A DNA stretch of 64,000 nucleotides from contig QCCT01000003.1 of the NCBI GenBank assembly GCA_003281165.1, forward strand, positions 49,980 through 113,979, in the 5' to 3' direction. Source of the stretch: Prochlorococcus sp. AG-347-M18. GTDB lineage: Bacteria > Cyanobacteriota > Cyanobacteriia > PCC-6307 > Cyanobiaceae. A program made the translations under genes and the position numbers. Positions within the stretch are counted from its first letter, which is position 1; every line of letters starts with the position of its first letter. Positions 27,567 through 35,957 of the stretch are shown piece by piece. Below the pieces are notes generated by a model, which did not search any database, was not told where the DNA came from, and was given only the letters and a program-made list of their open reading frames with translations.

Positions 27567-29291
27567 ATGAAAGAAACAAGTCCCAAATCAAATAATGGAA
27601 CAATTTTGGATATAAATGAATCATTTAAAATTGAATTTGATCCTATCAGCGATGCGTTGGCTGCTATAAGAAATGGTGAATGCATAATTGTTGTAGATGA
27701 TGAGAGAAGAGAAAATGAAGGAGATTTAATATGTGCGGCTCAGTTTGCAACTCCACAGCAAATTAATTTTATGGCTACTGAGGGACGCGGTCTTATATGC
27801 CTAGCCATGCAGGGTGAAAAACTTGACTCTTTAGATCTACCATTAATGGTAGATAGAAATACAGATGAAAATCAAACAGCTTTTACGATATCAATTGATG
27901 CTGGACCTGAAAATAATGTTACTACTGGAATTTCTGCTGAAGACAGGGCAAAGACAATTCAAGTTGCTATCAACCCAAATACAAAACCCGATGATTTGAG
28001 AAGGCCAGGACATATTTTTCCATTAAGAGCTAAGAAAGGTGGAGTATTAAAAAGAGCGGGTCATACTGAAGCGGCAGTAGATATTGCGGCAATGTCAGGT
28101 CTTTATCCTGCTGGAGTGATATGCGAAATCCAAAATCCTGACGGTTCCATGTCAAGACTTCCACAGCTTAAAGAGTATGCAAAACAATGGGGAATGAAAT
28201 TAATATCCATAGCTGATTTAATAAGTTATCGTTTTCAAACTGAGAGATTTGTATTTAGAAAGTCCGATGCTGTACTTCCAAGTATTTTTGGTAATTTCAA
28301 AGCTTATGGATATGTTAATGAACTTGATGGTTCAGAGCACGTGGCATTAGTTAAACAAAAATCATCAAAATTAAGCGAGCCTGTGCTGGTAAGAATGCAT
28401 TCAGAGTGCTTAACTGGAGATGCTTTTGGATCATTACGTTGTGATTGTAGACCCCAGTTAGAAGCTGCTTTATCAAGGATAGAAAAGGAGGAAGAAGGAG
28501 TTGTTGTTTACTTAAGACAAGAAGGCAGAGGTATTGGTCTAATAAATAAATTAAAAGCTTACAGTTTACAAGATGGTGGATTAGACACTGTAGAGGCAAA
28601 TGAAAAATTAGGTTTTCCTGCTGATCTTAGAAATTATGGAGTTGGAGCACAAATATTAACTGATCTAGGGATAAAAAAATTAAAATTACTCACCAACAAT
28701 CCTAGAAAGATTGCTGGATTAGGTGGCTATGGAATAGAAGTTATTGAAAGAGTTCCATTAGTGATTTGTCCAAATGATAATAATGCAGAGTATTTAAGTG
28801 TAAAGAAAACAAAACTTGGTCACATGATTGATGAAGATAATCCTACTTCTAGGAATATCGATCCATTTATATCAATTTTTCTTGACGGAAAATATAAATC
28901 TATTGATCTAGTTCCAATAAAAAATAATGTTATTAAATTCTGTAGTGATAAGAATATAAATATTAAACTCGAAAGTACCCCAAGATTATTGGCTTTTTGG
29001 AATCGACCAAAATTAGTTTGGCGAATTTTGCATGATCAGAATAGAACTAATTCAAATATTACGGATGAAGAAATAAAGAATATAGAATTATTTATACAGT
29101 TTTTATCCAATTATGAAAATAGTAAAAAGATTGGAATTATTGTTTCTAGAAATATTGAACAAGCACTACACCCAAAAAGTAGTATCAAATTAATCAATAC
29201 TAAATTTACAATTAATAATGAAATCTTATATTCATCTACAAGAAAATTTAATCTAGATAAAGAAACATTTAGTATTGTTTTTGAAGGCTAA
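27567..29291 (+). CDS. ribBA: Bifunctional DHBP synthase / GTP cyclohydrolase II with C-terminal extension
   Basis: A riboflavin-pathway fusion. Residues about 20-215 are 3,4-dihydroxy-2-butanone-4-phosphate synthase ([18 protein letters not shown], then [18 protein letters not shown]). Residues about 220-410 are GTP cyclohydrolase II ([21 protein letters not shown] with the zinc cysteines, [19 protein letters not shown]). About 150 further residues with no recognised motif follow, a known feature of cyanobacterial forms by my recollection. I choose ATG 27567 over the TTG at 27555; both are in frame and the difference is four residues. It converges on the cyclophilin gene with a four-base gap. 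Confidence 0.95.
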   Translation: MKETSPKSNNGTILDINESFKIEFDPISDALAAIRNGECIIVVDDERRENEGDLICAAQFATPQQINFMATEGRGLICLAMQGEKLDSLDLPLMVDRNTDENQTAFTISIDAGPENNVTTGISAEDRAKTIQVAINPNTKPDDLRRPGHIFPLRAKKGGVLKRAGHTEAAVDIAAMSGLYPAGVICEIQNPDGSMSRLPQLKEYAKQWGMKLISIADLISYRFQTERFVFRKSDAVLPSIFGNFKAYGYVNELDGSEHVALVKQKSSKLSEPVLVRMHSECLTGDAFGSLRCDCRPQLEAALSRIEKEEEGVVVYLRQEGRGIGLINKLKAYSLQDGGLDTVEANEKLGFPADLRNYGVGAQILTDLGIKKLKLLTNNPRKIAGLGGYGIEVIERVPLVICPNDNNAEYLSVKKTKLGHMIDEDNPTSRNIDPFISIFLDGKYKSIDLVPIKNNVIKFCSDKNINIKLESTPRLLAFWNRPKLVWRILHDQNRTNSNITDEEIKNIELFIQFLSNYENSKKIGIIVSRNIEQALHPKSSIKLINTKFTINNEILYSSTRKFNLDKETFSIVFEG

Positions 29292-29295
29292 ATTA

Positions 29296-29733
29296 TCACT
29301 TGAGAGTTGCCTTAATAATTTTTGTACCATTAGTAAGGTTTAGCACTACATCCATATCATCAGTCTTACCAAAAACAGTATGAACTCCATCGAGATGAGG
29401 TTGTGGTTCATAAACTATGAAAAACTGACTACCACCTGTATTCTTTCCTGCATGAGCCATAGAAAGTGAACCTTTTAGATGTTTATTAGAATTAATTTCA
29501 CATTTAATATTATATCCAGGGCCTCCAGTTCCAGGCATACCAGATGCTCCCTCACGAGTATTAGGACATCCACCCTGAGCCATAAATCCAGGAATAACTC
29601 TGTGAAATGTTAGGCCATCATAAAAACCATCACTAATCAGGTTCATAAAGTTCTTAACTGTATTAGGCGCATCTTCAGAGAAAAATTCAATATTAATTTT
29701 CCCAACTTCTGTTTCAAATAATGCGGTTGTCAT
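29296..29733 (-). CDS. Cyclophilin-type peptidyl-prolyl cis-trans isomerase
   Basis: A 145-residue compact cyclophilin that isomerises X-Pro bonds. [15 protein letters not shown] (about 48-62), with the catalytic Arg, and [32 protein letters not shown] (about 93-124) are the core. No signal peptide is visible, so it is probably cytoplasmic, like bacterial PpiB. It is on the same strand and 37 bases downstream of the DUF3110 gene and the dnaK-dnaJ genes, which suggests a folding-related operon. Confidence 0.94.
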   Translation of the reverse strand: MTTALFETEVGKINIEFFSEDAPNTVKNFMNLISDGFYDGLTFHRVIPGFMAQGGCPNTREGASGMPGTGGPGYNIKCEINSNKHLKGSLSMAHAGKNTGGSQFFIVYEPQPHLDGVHTVFGKTDDMDVVLNLTNGTKIIKATLK

Positions 29734-29770
29734 GTTGTATTTGTTAAGTAAATTATTAATATCTTAGTAG

Positions 29771-30154
29771 TTAAAGCAATTTTTCAAGGTTTTCCTTAAT
29801 GGTATTTATATCAATCTTCTCATTATTACTATTTTTGTCTTCCTCCCAATTTTCAACTTCTAGGTTTTTCTGGGGTGGTGAAATTAATAACCTATCTTCT
29901 GCGGTTTTAGGTACGAAATTTTTTTCAACTAATTTGCATTCATAATCTAATTTAATGCAGAAATCTTTTATTTCCTGTATGTTGATCATCTCAACTGTTG
30001 GTAGAGGAAAATCTTGAGCTTCTAGTAAACCACAATATCTCATTGCATCATCTTTATCTTCAAACATGAGAACGATGGTCCTCCCTTTAAGTTCGATTGA
30101 ATGAATTCCTTCCTTATCTGTCCCTGAATTATATAAAAGAACAAATATGTTCAT
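29771..30154 (-). CDS. DUF3110 family protein
   Basis: A 127-residue cyanobacterial family protein. The conserved core is VLLYNSGTDKEGIHSIEL, VLMFEDKDDAMRYCGLLEAQDFPLP and IKDFCIKLDYECKLV, followed by an acidic, poorly conserved C-terminal tail (about 95-127). No catalytic motif is known to me. Its position immediately downstream of the dnaK-dnaJ pair (33 bases) suggests a role linked to that chaperone pair, but this is context only. Confidence 0.8.
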   Translation of the reverse strand: MNIFVLLYNSGTDKEGIHSIELKGRTIVLMFEDKDDAMRYCGLLEAQDFPLPTVEMINIQEIKDFCIKLDYECKLVEKNFVPKTAEDRLLISPPQKNLEVENWEEDKNSNNEKIDINTIKENLEKLL

Positions 30155-30187
30155 AAGTATCGATTTTTCTACTTATATAGTATTTGA

Positions 30188-31114
30188 TTAAGAATCAGAA
30201 AGTGATAATTCTTGTAATCTTGTATATAAAGCAATTTCTTCATCATTAATATCGGCAGGTATGACTACCAAGATTTCTACATATTGATCACCTATATTAT
30301 CTTCGAAAGTTAAACCTCTACCTTTCAAACGTAACATTCTACCCGTAGATGATTTTGGTGGGACTTGAAGTGTGACATTTCCATCAAGGGTAGGAACCTC
30401 TACCGCACAACCAAGAAGAGCATCATGAGGAAATAACTCTAATTTATAAAGAACTCTTAAACCATCGATTCTCAGACCACTTTCCGTTTGAACTTTTAAC
30501 TGTAAATAATGATCTTTACCTCCTCTTGCAATATTTTCAAGTCTTAATCTCCACCCATCTCCGGCAAAAGGAGGTGTATCAACTTCTACTACTGTTTGAT
30601 CTTCTAATTCTATAAGAATTGAGGCTCCATTTAGTGCCTCATCAGGAGTTAATTCGATAATGGTTTCAATATCTTGGTGGACTTTTACTGGAGGTGGTTC
30701 TTCTGGAGATGTTGTAGGGTATTCATAATTATTAAATTCATCATTATCTGTATTTATTGATTCATCCCCTAATGGTCCATCATTATATTCATCGTAATTC
30801 TTTGAAGGGTATTCATATCCAAACAATGAATCAAGATAATCTTGAAAATCAGGAAAACCAGTTTTGAAGTTATTATTTTCGTAATCCTCCTGAATATTTT
30901 CAACCGCACTATTTTTACTATTATTTGGTTCGCGTAGATATTCGTATGCTTCGTTAATTAATTTAAATCTTTCTTCTGCATTTAGATCATTTTTATTTAA
31001 ATCTGGATGCCATTTTCTTGCTTCTCTTCGAAAGGCCTTTTTAAGTTCTTTGTCGTCGAAATCATGGGACAAACCCAAAATCGACAAATAGTCTTTTTTA
31101 GAGGAAATAGTCAT
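30188..31114 (-). CDS. DnaJ-type co-chaperone, type II (no zinc finger)
   Basis: About 308 residues from the ATG at 31114 (MTISSKKDYLSILG); a longer frame begins at 31147 inside dnaK, but the J-domain start fits the later ATG. Residues 8-75 form the J-domain with HPD in RKWHPDLNKND. A flexible Asn/Asp/Glu/Pro-rich linker follows (about 80-150), then the substrate-binding C-terminal barrels (LELFPHDALLGCAVEVPTLDG and STGRMLRLKGRG). There are no CxxCxGxG zinc repeats, so it resembles the DnaJ2/DnaJ3 or CbpA type. Its start overlaps the end of dnaK by 17 bases, so the pair is coupled. Confidence 0.9.
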   Translation of the reverse strand: MTISSKKDYLSILGLSHDFDDKELKKAFRREARKWHPDLNKNDLNAEERFKLINEAYEYLREPNNSKNSAVENIQEDYENNNFKTGFPDFQDYLDSLFGYEYPSKNYDEYNDGPLGDESINTDNDEFNNYEYPTTSPEEPPPVKVHQDIETIIELTPDEALNGASILIELEDQTVVEVDTPPFAGDGWRLRLENIARGGKDHYLQLKVQTESGLRIDGLRVLYKLELFPHDALLGCAVEVPTLDGNVTLQVPPKSSTGRMLRLKGRGLTFEDNIGDQYVEILVVIPADINDEEIALYTRLQELSLSDS

Positions 31115-33095
31115 TGTCCCATGGATCATCATCCCTAGAGTTACCATACCTCGAATTTCTATAATTTCTATTCATTTGATTATCCCAAGGGTCATCATCC
31201 CAATAATCATCAGAAAACAGTTCATCTTTTAATGATCCAAATGTATTTTTAATGCTCTGCAATGGATTATTATCGGTTTTCCTTTCTGCTGCAAATTTTC
31301 TATTTAAACCAAATAATGCTTCTTGAAGTGCACTTACTGAAAATTCTAATTCTTGAGGATCCTCATCATCTATGTAATCTTCAACATCTTGAATTGCTAA
31401 TTCTACAGCTTTTTGTTGTCTTTCAGCTCCATAAGGCCCAAATTCTAAAGAAGCATCCCTAAGTCTCCTCTCAGCTTGAGCAATGAGTGTTAAGGCAGTA
31501 TTTTTTCTATCAATAACCGATCTCTTCTTTCTATCTTCATTAGCTTTTGATTTAGCTTCTTCAATTATAGAATTAATTTCTTGTTCATTTAAATTTGAGC
31601 CTCCAGAAATTGTAACTGTTTGCTTTCTACCAGTTGTTCTATCAGTTGCACTAACTTCTAAAAGACCATTAGCATCTATATCAAATGCTACTTGCACTTG
31701 AGGTATTCCTCTTGGAGCTGGAGGTATTCCTGATAACCTAAACTTACCTAGTGATTTATTTTCAGATGCTAAAGGCCTTTCGCCTTGCCTTACTTGTACA
31801 ACCACTGATGATTGATTAGCTTCTGATGTACTAAAAACATCCGATTGTCTCACTGGTATTGGTGTATTACGAGGAATAAGTACCTTCATAAGACCACCAA
31901 TAGTTTCTAAACCTAAAGATAAGGGAGTAACGTCATTTAGTAGTAAATCTTGTAAATCACCGTTAATTATTCCAGATTGTATTGCCGCACCAATTGCAAC
32001 AACTTCATCTGGATTAACTGATTGACAGGGATCATTAGGAACAAGAGTCTTTACTAACTGTTGAACCATTGGAATTCTTGTGCTGCCACCGACAAGAACT
32101 ACCTCATCTATATCATCTGCGTTCCATCCGGAGTCATCTAACGCTATTTGCACAGGCTCTAATAATCTATCTAAAAGATCTTGAGATAATGATTCAAATA
32201 TTTTTCTATCTAAGGTCTCCTCAATATGTAATGGTCCCTCTTTACTAGTGGTGATAAAAGGTAATGATATTTTTGTTTTTTGCAATCCAGATAATTCACA
32301 TTTAGCTTTTTCGGCAGCTTCAGTTAATCTCTGTAAAGCTTGTCTATCCCTTCTTAGATCAATTTCATATTTAGCAAGAAATTTTTCAGCAAGCCAATCT
32401 ACTATTTTTGAGTCAAAATTGTTTCCACCTAATTGGGTATCTCCACAAGTTGCTTTAACGTCAAACACACCATTAGAAATTTTTAATAATGAGACGTCAA
32501 ATGTTCCTCCCCCTAAATCAAAAACCAAAACATTATTAGAAGAACTTTTTTCAAAACCATAAGCTAAAGCTGCTGCTGTAGGTTCATTTAGGATTCTATC
32601 TACTTTTATACCAGCCAATATTGCAGAATCCTTTGTAGCTTGCCTTTGAGATTCATTGAAATAGGCAGGGACGGTAATAACAGCAGATTCAACAGTATCT
32701 CCAAGATATGTTTCAGCATCATTAATTAATTTTCTAATTAATGAGCTAACTAGTTCTTCTGGTGCATACTCTCTTTCTGTATTTGGACTGAGAACTCTAA
32801 CGCTTCCAGTATTATTAGCCTTGACATTGTAAGGAACAGAAATACTATTCTCATCTAATTCATCCCAGTCACTGCCAATAAATCTTTTAAGATTATAAAA
32901 GGTATTCTTAGGATTAAGAACAAGTTGTCTTCTTGCTTGATCTCCTATTACTATTTCTTTGTCTTTTGTAAATCCAACTATTGAAGGTGTAGTTCTAGAA
33001 CCTTCAGAATTAGCAATAACAATTGGACGACCAGCTTCTATAACTCCGACAACAGAGTTAGTAGTACCCAAATCAATTCCAACTATTTGCCCCAT
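31098..33095 (-). CDS. dnaK: Hsp70 chaperone DnaK, variant with acidic Trp-containing tail
   Basis: A 665-residue Hsp70. The ATPase domain starts GIDLGTTNSVV; the phosphate and adenosine motifs are VFDLGGGTFDVSLL and VLVGGSTRIPMVQQLV (about 325-340). The substrate-binding domain includes NDVTPLSLGLETIGG and QVAFDIDANGLLEVSATD. The last 40 residues are not like the standard EEVD-type end: they carry two copies of DDDPWDN in an Asn/Arg/Tyr-rich context. The dnaJ partner directly downstream recalls the cyanobacterial dnaK3-dnaJ3 pairing, but this is about 100 residues shorter than the long DnaK3 forms, so the paralogue number is unsure. It may handle membrane or ribosome-associated folding rather than general heat shock. 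Confidence 0.94.
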   Translation of the reverse strand: MGQIVGIDLGTTNSVVGVIEAGRPIVIANSEGSRTTPSIVGFTKDKEIVIGDQARRQLVLNPKNTFYNLKRFIGSDWDELDENSISVPYNVKANNTGSVRVLSPNTEREYAPEELVSSLIRKLINDAETYLGDTVESAVITVPAYFNESQRQATKDSAILAGIKVDRILNEPTAAALAYGFEKSSSNNVLVFDLGGGTFDVSLLKISNGVFDVKATCGDTQLGGNNFDSKIVDWLAEKFLAKYEIDLRRDRQALQRLTEAAEKAKCELSGLQKTKISLPFITTSKEGPLHIEETLDRKIFESLSQDLLDRLLEPVQIALDDSGWNADDIDEVVLVGGSTRIPMVQQLVKTLVPNDPCQSVNPDEVVAIGAAIQSGIINGDLQDLLLNDVTPLSLGLETIGGLMKVLIPRNTPIPVRQSDVFSTSEANQSSVVVQVRQGERPLASENKSLGKFRLSGIPPAPRGIPQVQVAFDIDANGLLEVSATDRTTGRKQTVTISGGSNLNEQEINSIIEEAKSKANEDRKKRSVIDRKNTALTLIAQAERRLRDASLEFGPYGAERQQKAVELAIQDVEDYIDDEDPQELEFSVSALQEALFGLNRKFAAERKTDNNPLQSIKNTFGSLKDELFSDDYWDDDPWDNQMNRNYRNSRYGNSRDDDPWDNDYFL

Positions 33096-33165
33096 GATTT
33101 TAGATCGCTAAATTAAAGCAAAATTTACTAATAATTTAATTAATTTTTGTCTTAGATATCTACAT

Positions 33166-33192
33166 ATAATAGTAAAAATCAAATATTTTCAA
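33166..33192 (-). promoter_or_regulatory. Possible promoter of dnaK
   Basis: On the minus strand TTGAAA (33192-33187) and TATTAT (33171-33166) are separated by 15 bases, about 70 bases before the dnaK ATG. The spacing is slightly short for a standard vegetative promoter. No inverted-repeat CIRCE element is visible. It rests on pattern only. Confidence 0.3.
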
Positions 33193-33308
33193 CTTAATTT
33201 AATTAAAAAAGATTATTTATAACTTGTCAAAAAGATTCCTATCTATTTTAAAAAATTCAATAGAAACAAAATTGTTGATGTAGTTAACCAAAATAAACTA
33301 ATATAAAA

Positions 33309-33395
33309 CGGAGAGAGAGGGATTCGAACCCTCGATAAAGTTGCCCCTATACAGCATTTCCAGTGCTGCGCCTTCAACCACTCGGCCACCTCTCC
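33309..33395 (-). tRNA. tRNA-Ser (anticodon GGA)
   Basis: An 87-base serine-type tRNA with a long variable arm. Read on the minus strand it has acceptor GGAGAGG pairing with TCTCTCC (one G-T pair), discriminator G, D-arm GCCGAGTGGTTGAAGGC, anticodon arm CAGCA-CTGGAAA-TGCTG with anticodon GGA (reads UCC and UCU), and T-arm GAGGG-TTCGAAT-CCCTC. CCA is not encoded. It lies between divergent dnaK and ferredoxin, about 49 bases before the latter's start and antisense to it. Confidence 0.97.
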
Positions 33396-33444
33396 CTAGA
33401 TAACCATTTTAACCCCTTATCATCCTATTTTTGAGGAAAATTAT

Positions 33445-33819
33445 TTGAAAAAGACTTTCACAGTCACGATTAAAAATAAAGAAACAGGAAAGGTTTACCA
33501 AGAGCAGGTTAATAGTGACGAGTATATACTCAAGGAATTTGAAAAGAAAGGTTTCAAACTTGCATTTTCATGTAGAAACGGTTGCTGTACAAGTTGTGCA
33601 GTTAAAATAATATCTGGTAATTTGCAACAACCTGAAGCCATGGGTGTATCTAAAGCTTTAAAAGACAAAGGTTATGCACTTCTTTGTGTTGCTAAAGCAA
33701 CTTCAGATCTTGAGGTTGAAACTACATATGAAGACGAAGTATACGATTTACAATTTGGACAATATTTTGGGAGGGGAAATACAAGAGTTGCACCACCTTG
33801 GGAATTTGAGGAAGATTAA
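33445..33819 (+). CDS. [2Fe-2S] ferredoxin, plant type, with C-terminal extension
   Basis: A 124-residue plant-type ferredoxin. The cluster ligands are in SCRNGCCTSC (about 44-52, C-x4-C-x2-C) and LLC near 78, giving the canonical four cysteines; an extra Cys sits next to the second ligand. It is about 25 residues longer than the main photosynthetic ferredoxin PetF (near 97-99 aa), with a tail rich in aromatic and acidic residues (QFGQYFGRGNT, PPWEFEED). The start is TTG with GAGGA at 33433-33437 as ribosome-binding site. It is probably a secondary ferredoxin with a specialised partner. It starts a plus-strand run through psaK. Confidence 0.9.
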   Translation: MKKTFTVTIKNKETGKVYQEQVNSDEYILKEFEKKGFKLAFSCRNGCCTSCAVKIISGNLQQPEAMGVSKALKDKGYALLCVAKATSDLEVETTYEDEVYDLQFGQYFGRGNTRVAPPWEFEED

Positions 33820-33824
33820 TTATC

Positions 33825-34673
33825 ATGTTTGAATTTAGTGAAATAGAGGAACTTTCAAATCAAGTAAACCTTTCCAGTTTGTACGAAAAAGCTAAGAAAT
33901 CAGCACAAATTGGCAATGAAATTTTAAAAGTTAATTACAATAAAATCCAAAAAATATCATCTAAGGGTAGGAAGGGTGATCTAGTAACTAATGTAGATTT
34001 GGAAGTTGAAAATAAAATAAAAGAATATTTATTAGAAGAGACACCAAACATTTCTATAAATGCAGAGGAATCTGGTAAATTAACCAAATCATCGGATTTA
34101 ACGTGGTGTATAGACCCTTTAGATGGTACAACAAATTATTCACATGGATATCCTTTCTTTGGAACTTCTATTGGTCTTGTATATAAAAACAAACCAATTA
34201 TAGGAGCTATATCAGTTCCTTATTTAAATGAACTATATTCGGCCTGTATAGGTTTAGGCTCATTTTGTAATGATAGTGAACTTAAAGTATCGAATCCCTC
34301 TAATCTTTCTGATAGTCTACTTGTAACTGGTTTCTCTTATGACAGATTTGAGACAGAGGATAATAATTATGCAGAATTTTGTTATTTAACACATAAAACT
34401 AGAGGTGTTAGAAGAGGAGGTGCCGCAGCAGTTGATCTAGCATTTGTTGCGGCAGGTAAGGTAGATGGATATTGGGAAAGAGGATTGGAGGTATGGGACC
34501 TCGCGGCCGGTGCTATTATTGTTAAAGAGGCTGGAGGTATTATTTCTGATTATCCATCAGGTGAATTTAATTTAAGTTCAGGAAGAATTTTAGCTTGTTC
34601 TCCCAGCCTTGAGAATGAATTAAAAAATGAACTAGATAAAGTTTCTCCATTTAAAAAAAATCTCTATACCTAA
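33825..34673 (+). CDS. Inositol monophosphatase family phosphatase
   Basis: A 282-residue Mg2+/Li+-sensitive phosphatase fold. Metal ligands are in AEESG (about 74-78), WCIDPLDGTTNYSHGYPFFG (about 93-112), and the C-terminal GLEVWDLAAGAIIVKEAGG (about 224-242). The family includes inositol-1-phosphatase (SuhB), histidinol-phosphatase HisN and PAP phosphatase; the neighbour hisZ makes a HisN role worth considering, but the substrate cannot be decided here. It lies five bases after the ferredoxin and 16 before hisZ. Confidence 0.88.
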   Translation: MFEFSEIEELSNQVNLSSLYEKAKKSAQIGNEILKVNYNKIQKISSKGRKGDLVTNVDLEVENKIKEYLLEETPNISINAEESGKLTKSSDLTWCIDPLDGTTNYSHGYPFFGTSIGLVYKNKPIIGAISVPYLNELYSACIGLGSFCNDSELKVSNPSNLSDSLLVTGFSYDRFETEDNNYAEFCYLTHKTRGVRRGGAAAVDLAFVAAGKVDGYWERGLEVWDLAAGAIIVKEAGGIISDYPSGEFNLSSGRILACSPSLENELKNELDKVSPFKKNLYT

Positions 34674-34689
34674 ATTAGTAAATATTAAA

Positions 34690-35841
34690 ATGAGCGATAT
34701 AAAGGAAATTAAATTAGTCGATGTAAAAAATAACTCGAACATCATAAATAATTTAAATAGTATTTATAAACTATGGGGATATGAAGAGGTTTCACCCTCA
34801 TTTATAAATACTTTAGAGACCATAAAAGGCCGTGGCGTTATTAATGAAAATCAGGTTGTAGGAATAGTAAGTAATAATTCATTATGTCTTAGGCCAGAAA
34901 TGACAACATCAATTGTTAAATTGTCATCTACTAGATTAATAAATAAGAAAAGACCAATAAGGTTATTCACCAATGGAATGGTTTTTGATAAAAAACAAAA
35001 TAATAAAAATTCATTTAATTTACAAGAAAAATTGCAGAGTGGAATTGAATTAATTGGATATGATACAAAATACCCAGAAATTGAAGTTATTAATATTTTG
35101 TTTGATTCAATCGATAATATTAATTTGAAGGATGGTTGTAATTTATTTCTATTAGTAAGCACCACAAAAATAATGGATTTGATACTAAAGAAATATAAGA
35201 ATAATAATTTTGAAGAAATTAAGAAAAGTTTGGTTGATTTTGATCAAGATAATTTATCTAAACTAGGAATAGGTGAAGATGATAAATATATTCTTAAAGA
35301 TCTTTTATTCACACGAGGAGAGCCACTCTCAATATTAAAAAAATTAAAAACTATATATGGAACTAGTAAAACATTAGATGACTTAAATTTTTTATTTGAA
35401 ACATTATCAAAAATATCAAATAAATATGGTGTTAAATTACAACTTGATCCTACTTTTCAACCTCACTTGAATTTATATGAAGGAATAGTATTTCAACTAA
35501 TAGGGGATAATGGCAAAAATAAAAGCGTCATTGCAAAAGGCGGAAGATATGATGAATTGGTAAGAACATTTAGTCCTAATGAGAAAATATTTAATGGGAT
35601 TGGATTTACAATTTCAGTAGACATTTTAAGAAATTTAATTAAGGAAGAAAAGACAGAGAAAAAAAAGATTTTATTGATGTTTAAGGATTCCTATTCCTTA
35701 GAAAAAGGTATGAATGAACAAAAAGTACAACAGAAAAAAGGAAATATTGCTGTCTTATATTTAAATCCAATTGATGACTTGGCTAAAGCCAATCAAATTA
35801 TGAAAGAAAATAATTGTAGTGAGATTTTGTGGGTTAAATAA
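34690..35841 (+). CDS. hisZ: ATP phosphoribosyltransferase regulatory subunit
   Basis: A 383-residue paralogue of histidyl-tRNA synthetase that lacks aminoacylation function and supports the short HisG in the first step of histidine synthesis. It keeps class II synthetase motifs in altered form: WGYEEVSPSFINT (about 32), LRPEMTTSIVKLSS (about 66) and AKGGRYDELVRTF (about 281). The C-terminal anticodon-binding domain is reduced to a short remnant. The full-length HisRS usually has about 420 residues. The neighbour upstream is a phosphatase that could be a histidinol phosphatase. Confidence 0.9.
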   Translation: MSDIKEIKLVDVKNNSNIINNLNSIYKLWGYEEVSPSFINTLETIKGRGVINENQVVGIVSNNSLCLRPEMTTSIVKLSSTRLINKKRPIRLFTNGMVFDKKQNNKNSFNLQEKLQSGIELIGYDTKYPEIEVINILFDSIDNINLKDGCNLFLLVSTTKIMDLILKKYKNNNFEEIKKSLVDFDQDNLSKLGIGEDDKYILKDLLFTRGEPLSILKKLKTIYGTSKTLDDLNFLFETLSKISNKYGVKLQLDPTFQPHLNLYEGIVFQLIGDNGKNKSVIAKGGRYDELVRTFSPNEKIFNGIGFTISVDILRNLIKEEKTEKKKILLMFKDSYSLEKGMNEQKVQQKKGNIAVLYLNPIDDLAKANQIMKENNCSEILWVK

Positions 35842-35863
35842 AACCTTTTAAAAATTTATTTAA
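35834..35863 (+). terminator. A+T-only hairpin after hisZ, weak terminator candidate
   Basis: TTAAATAAA at 35834-35842 and TTTATTTAA at 35855-35863 form a nine-pair stem around a 12-base loop overlapping the stop codon. No G-C pairs and no clear T-run follow, so it may be partly chance. About 95 bases separate it from htpG. Confidence 0.35.
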
Positions 35864-35957
35864 CTTTGAATTCATAAGTGGTTCGGACAATACTCCTAAT
35901 TAAACTTGATTTACTAGTTTTTAAGAAATAAGATTTAAAATGTTTGATTTTTTTTAA

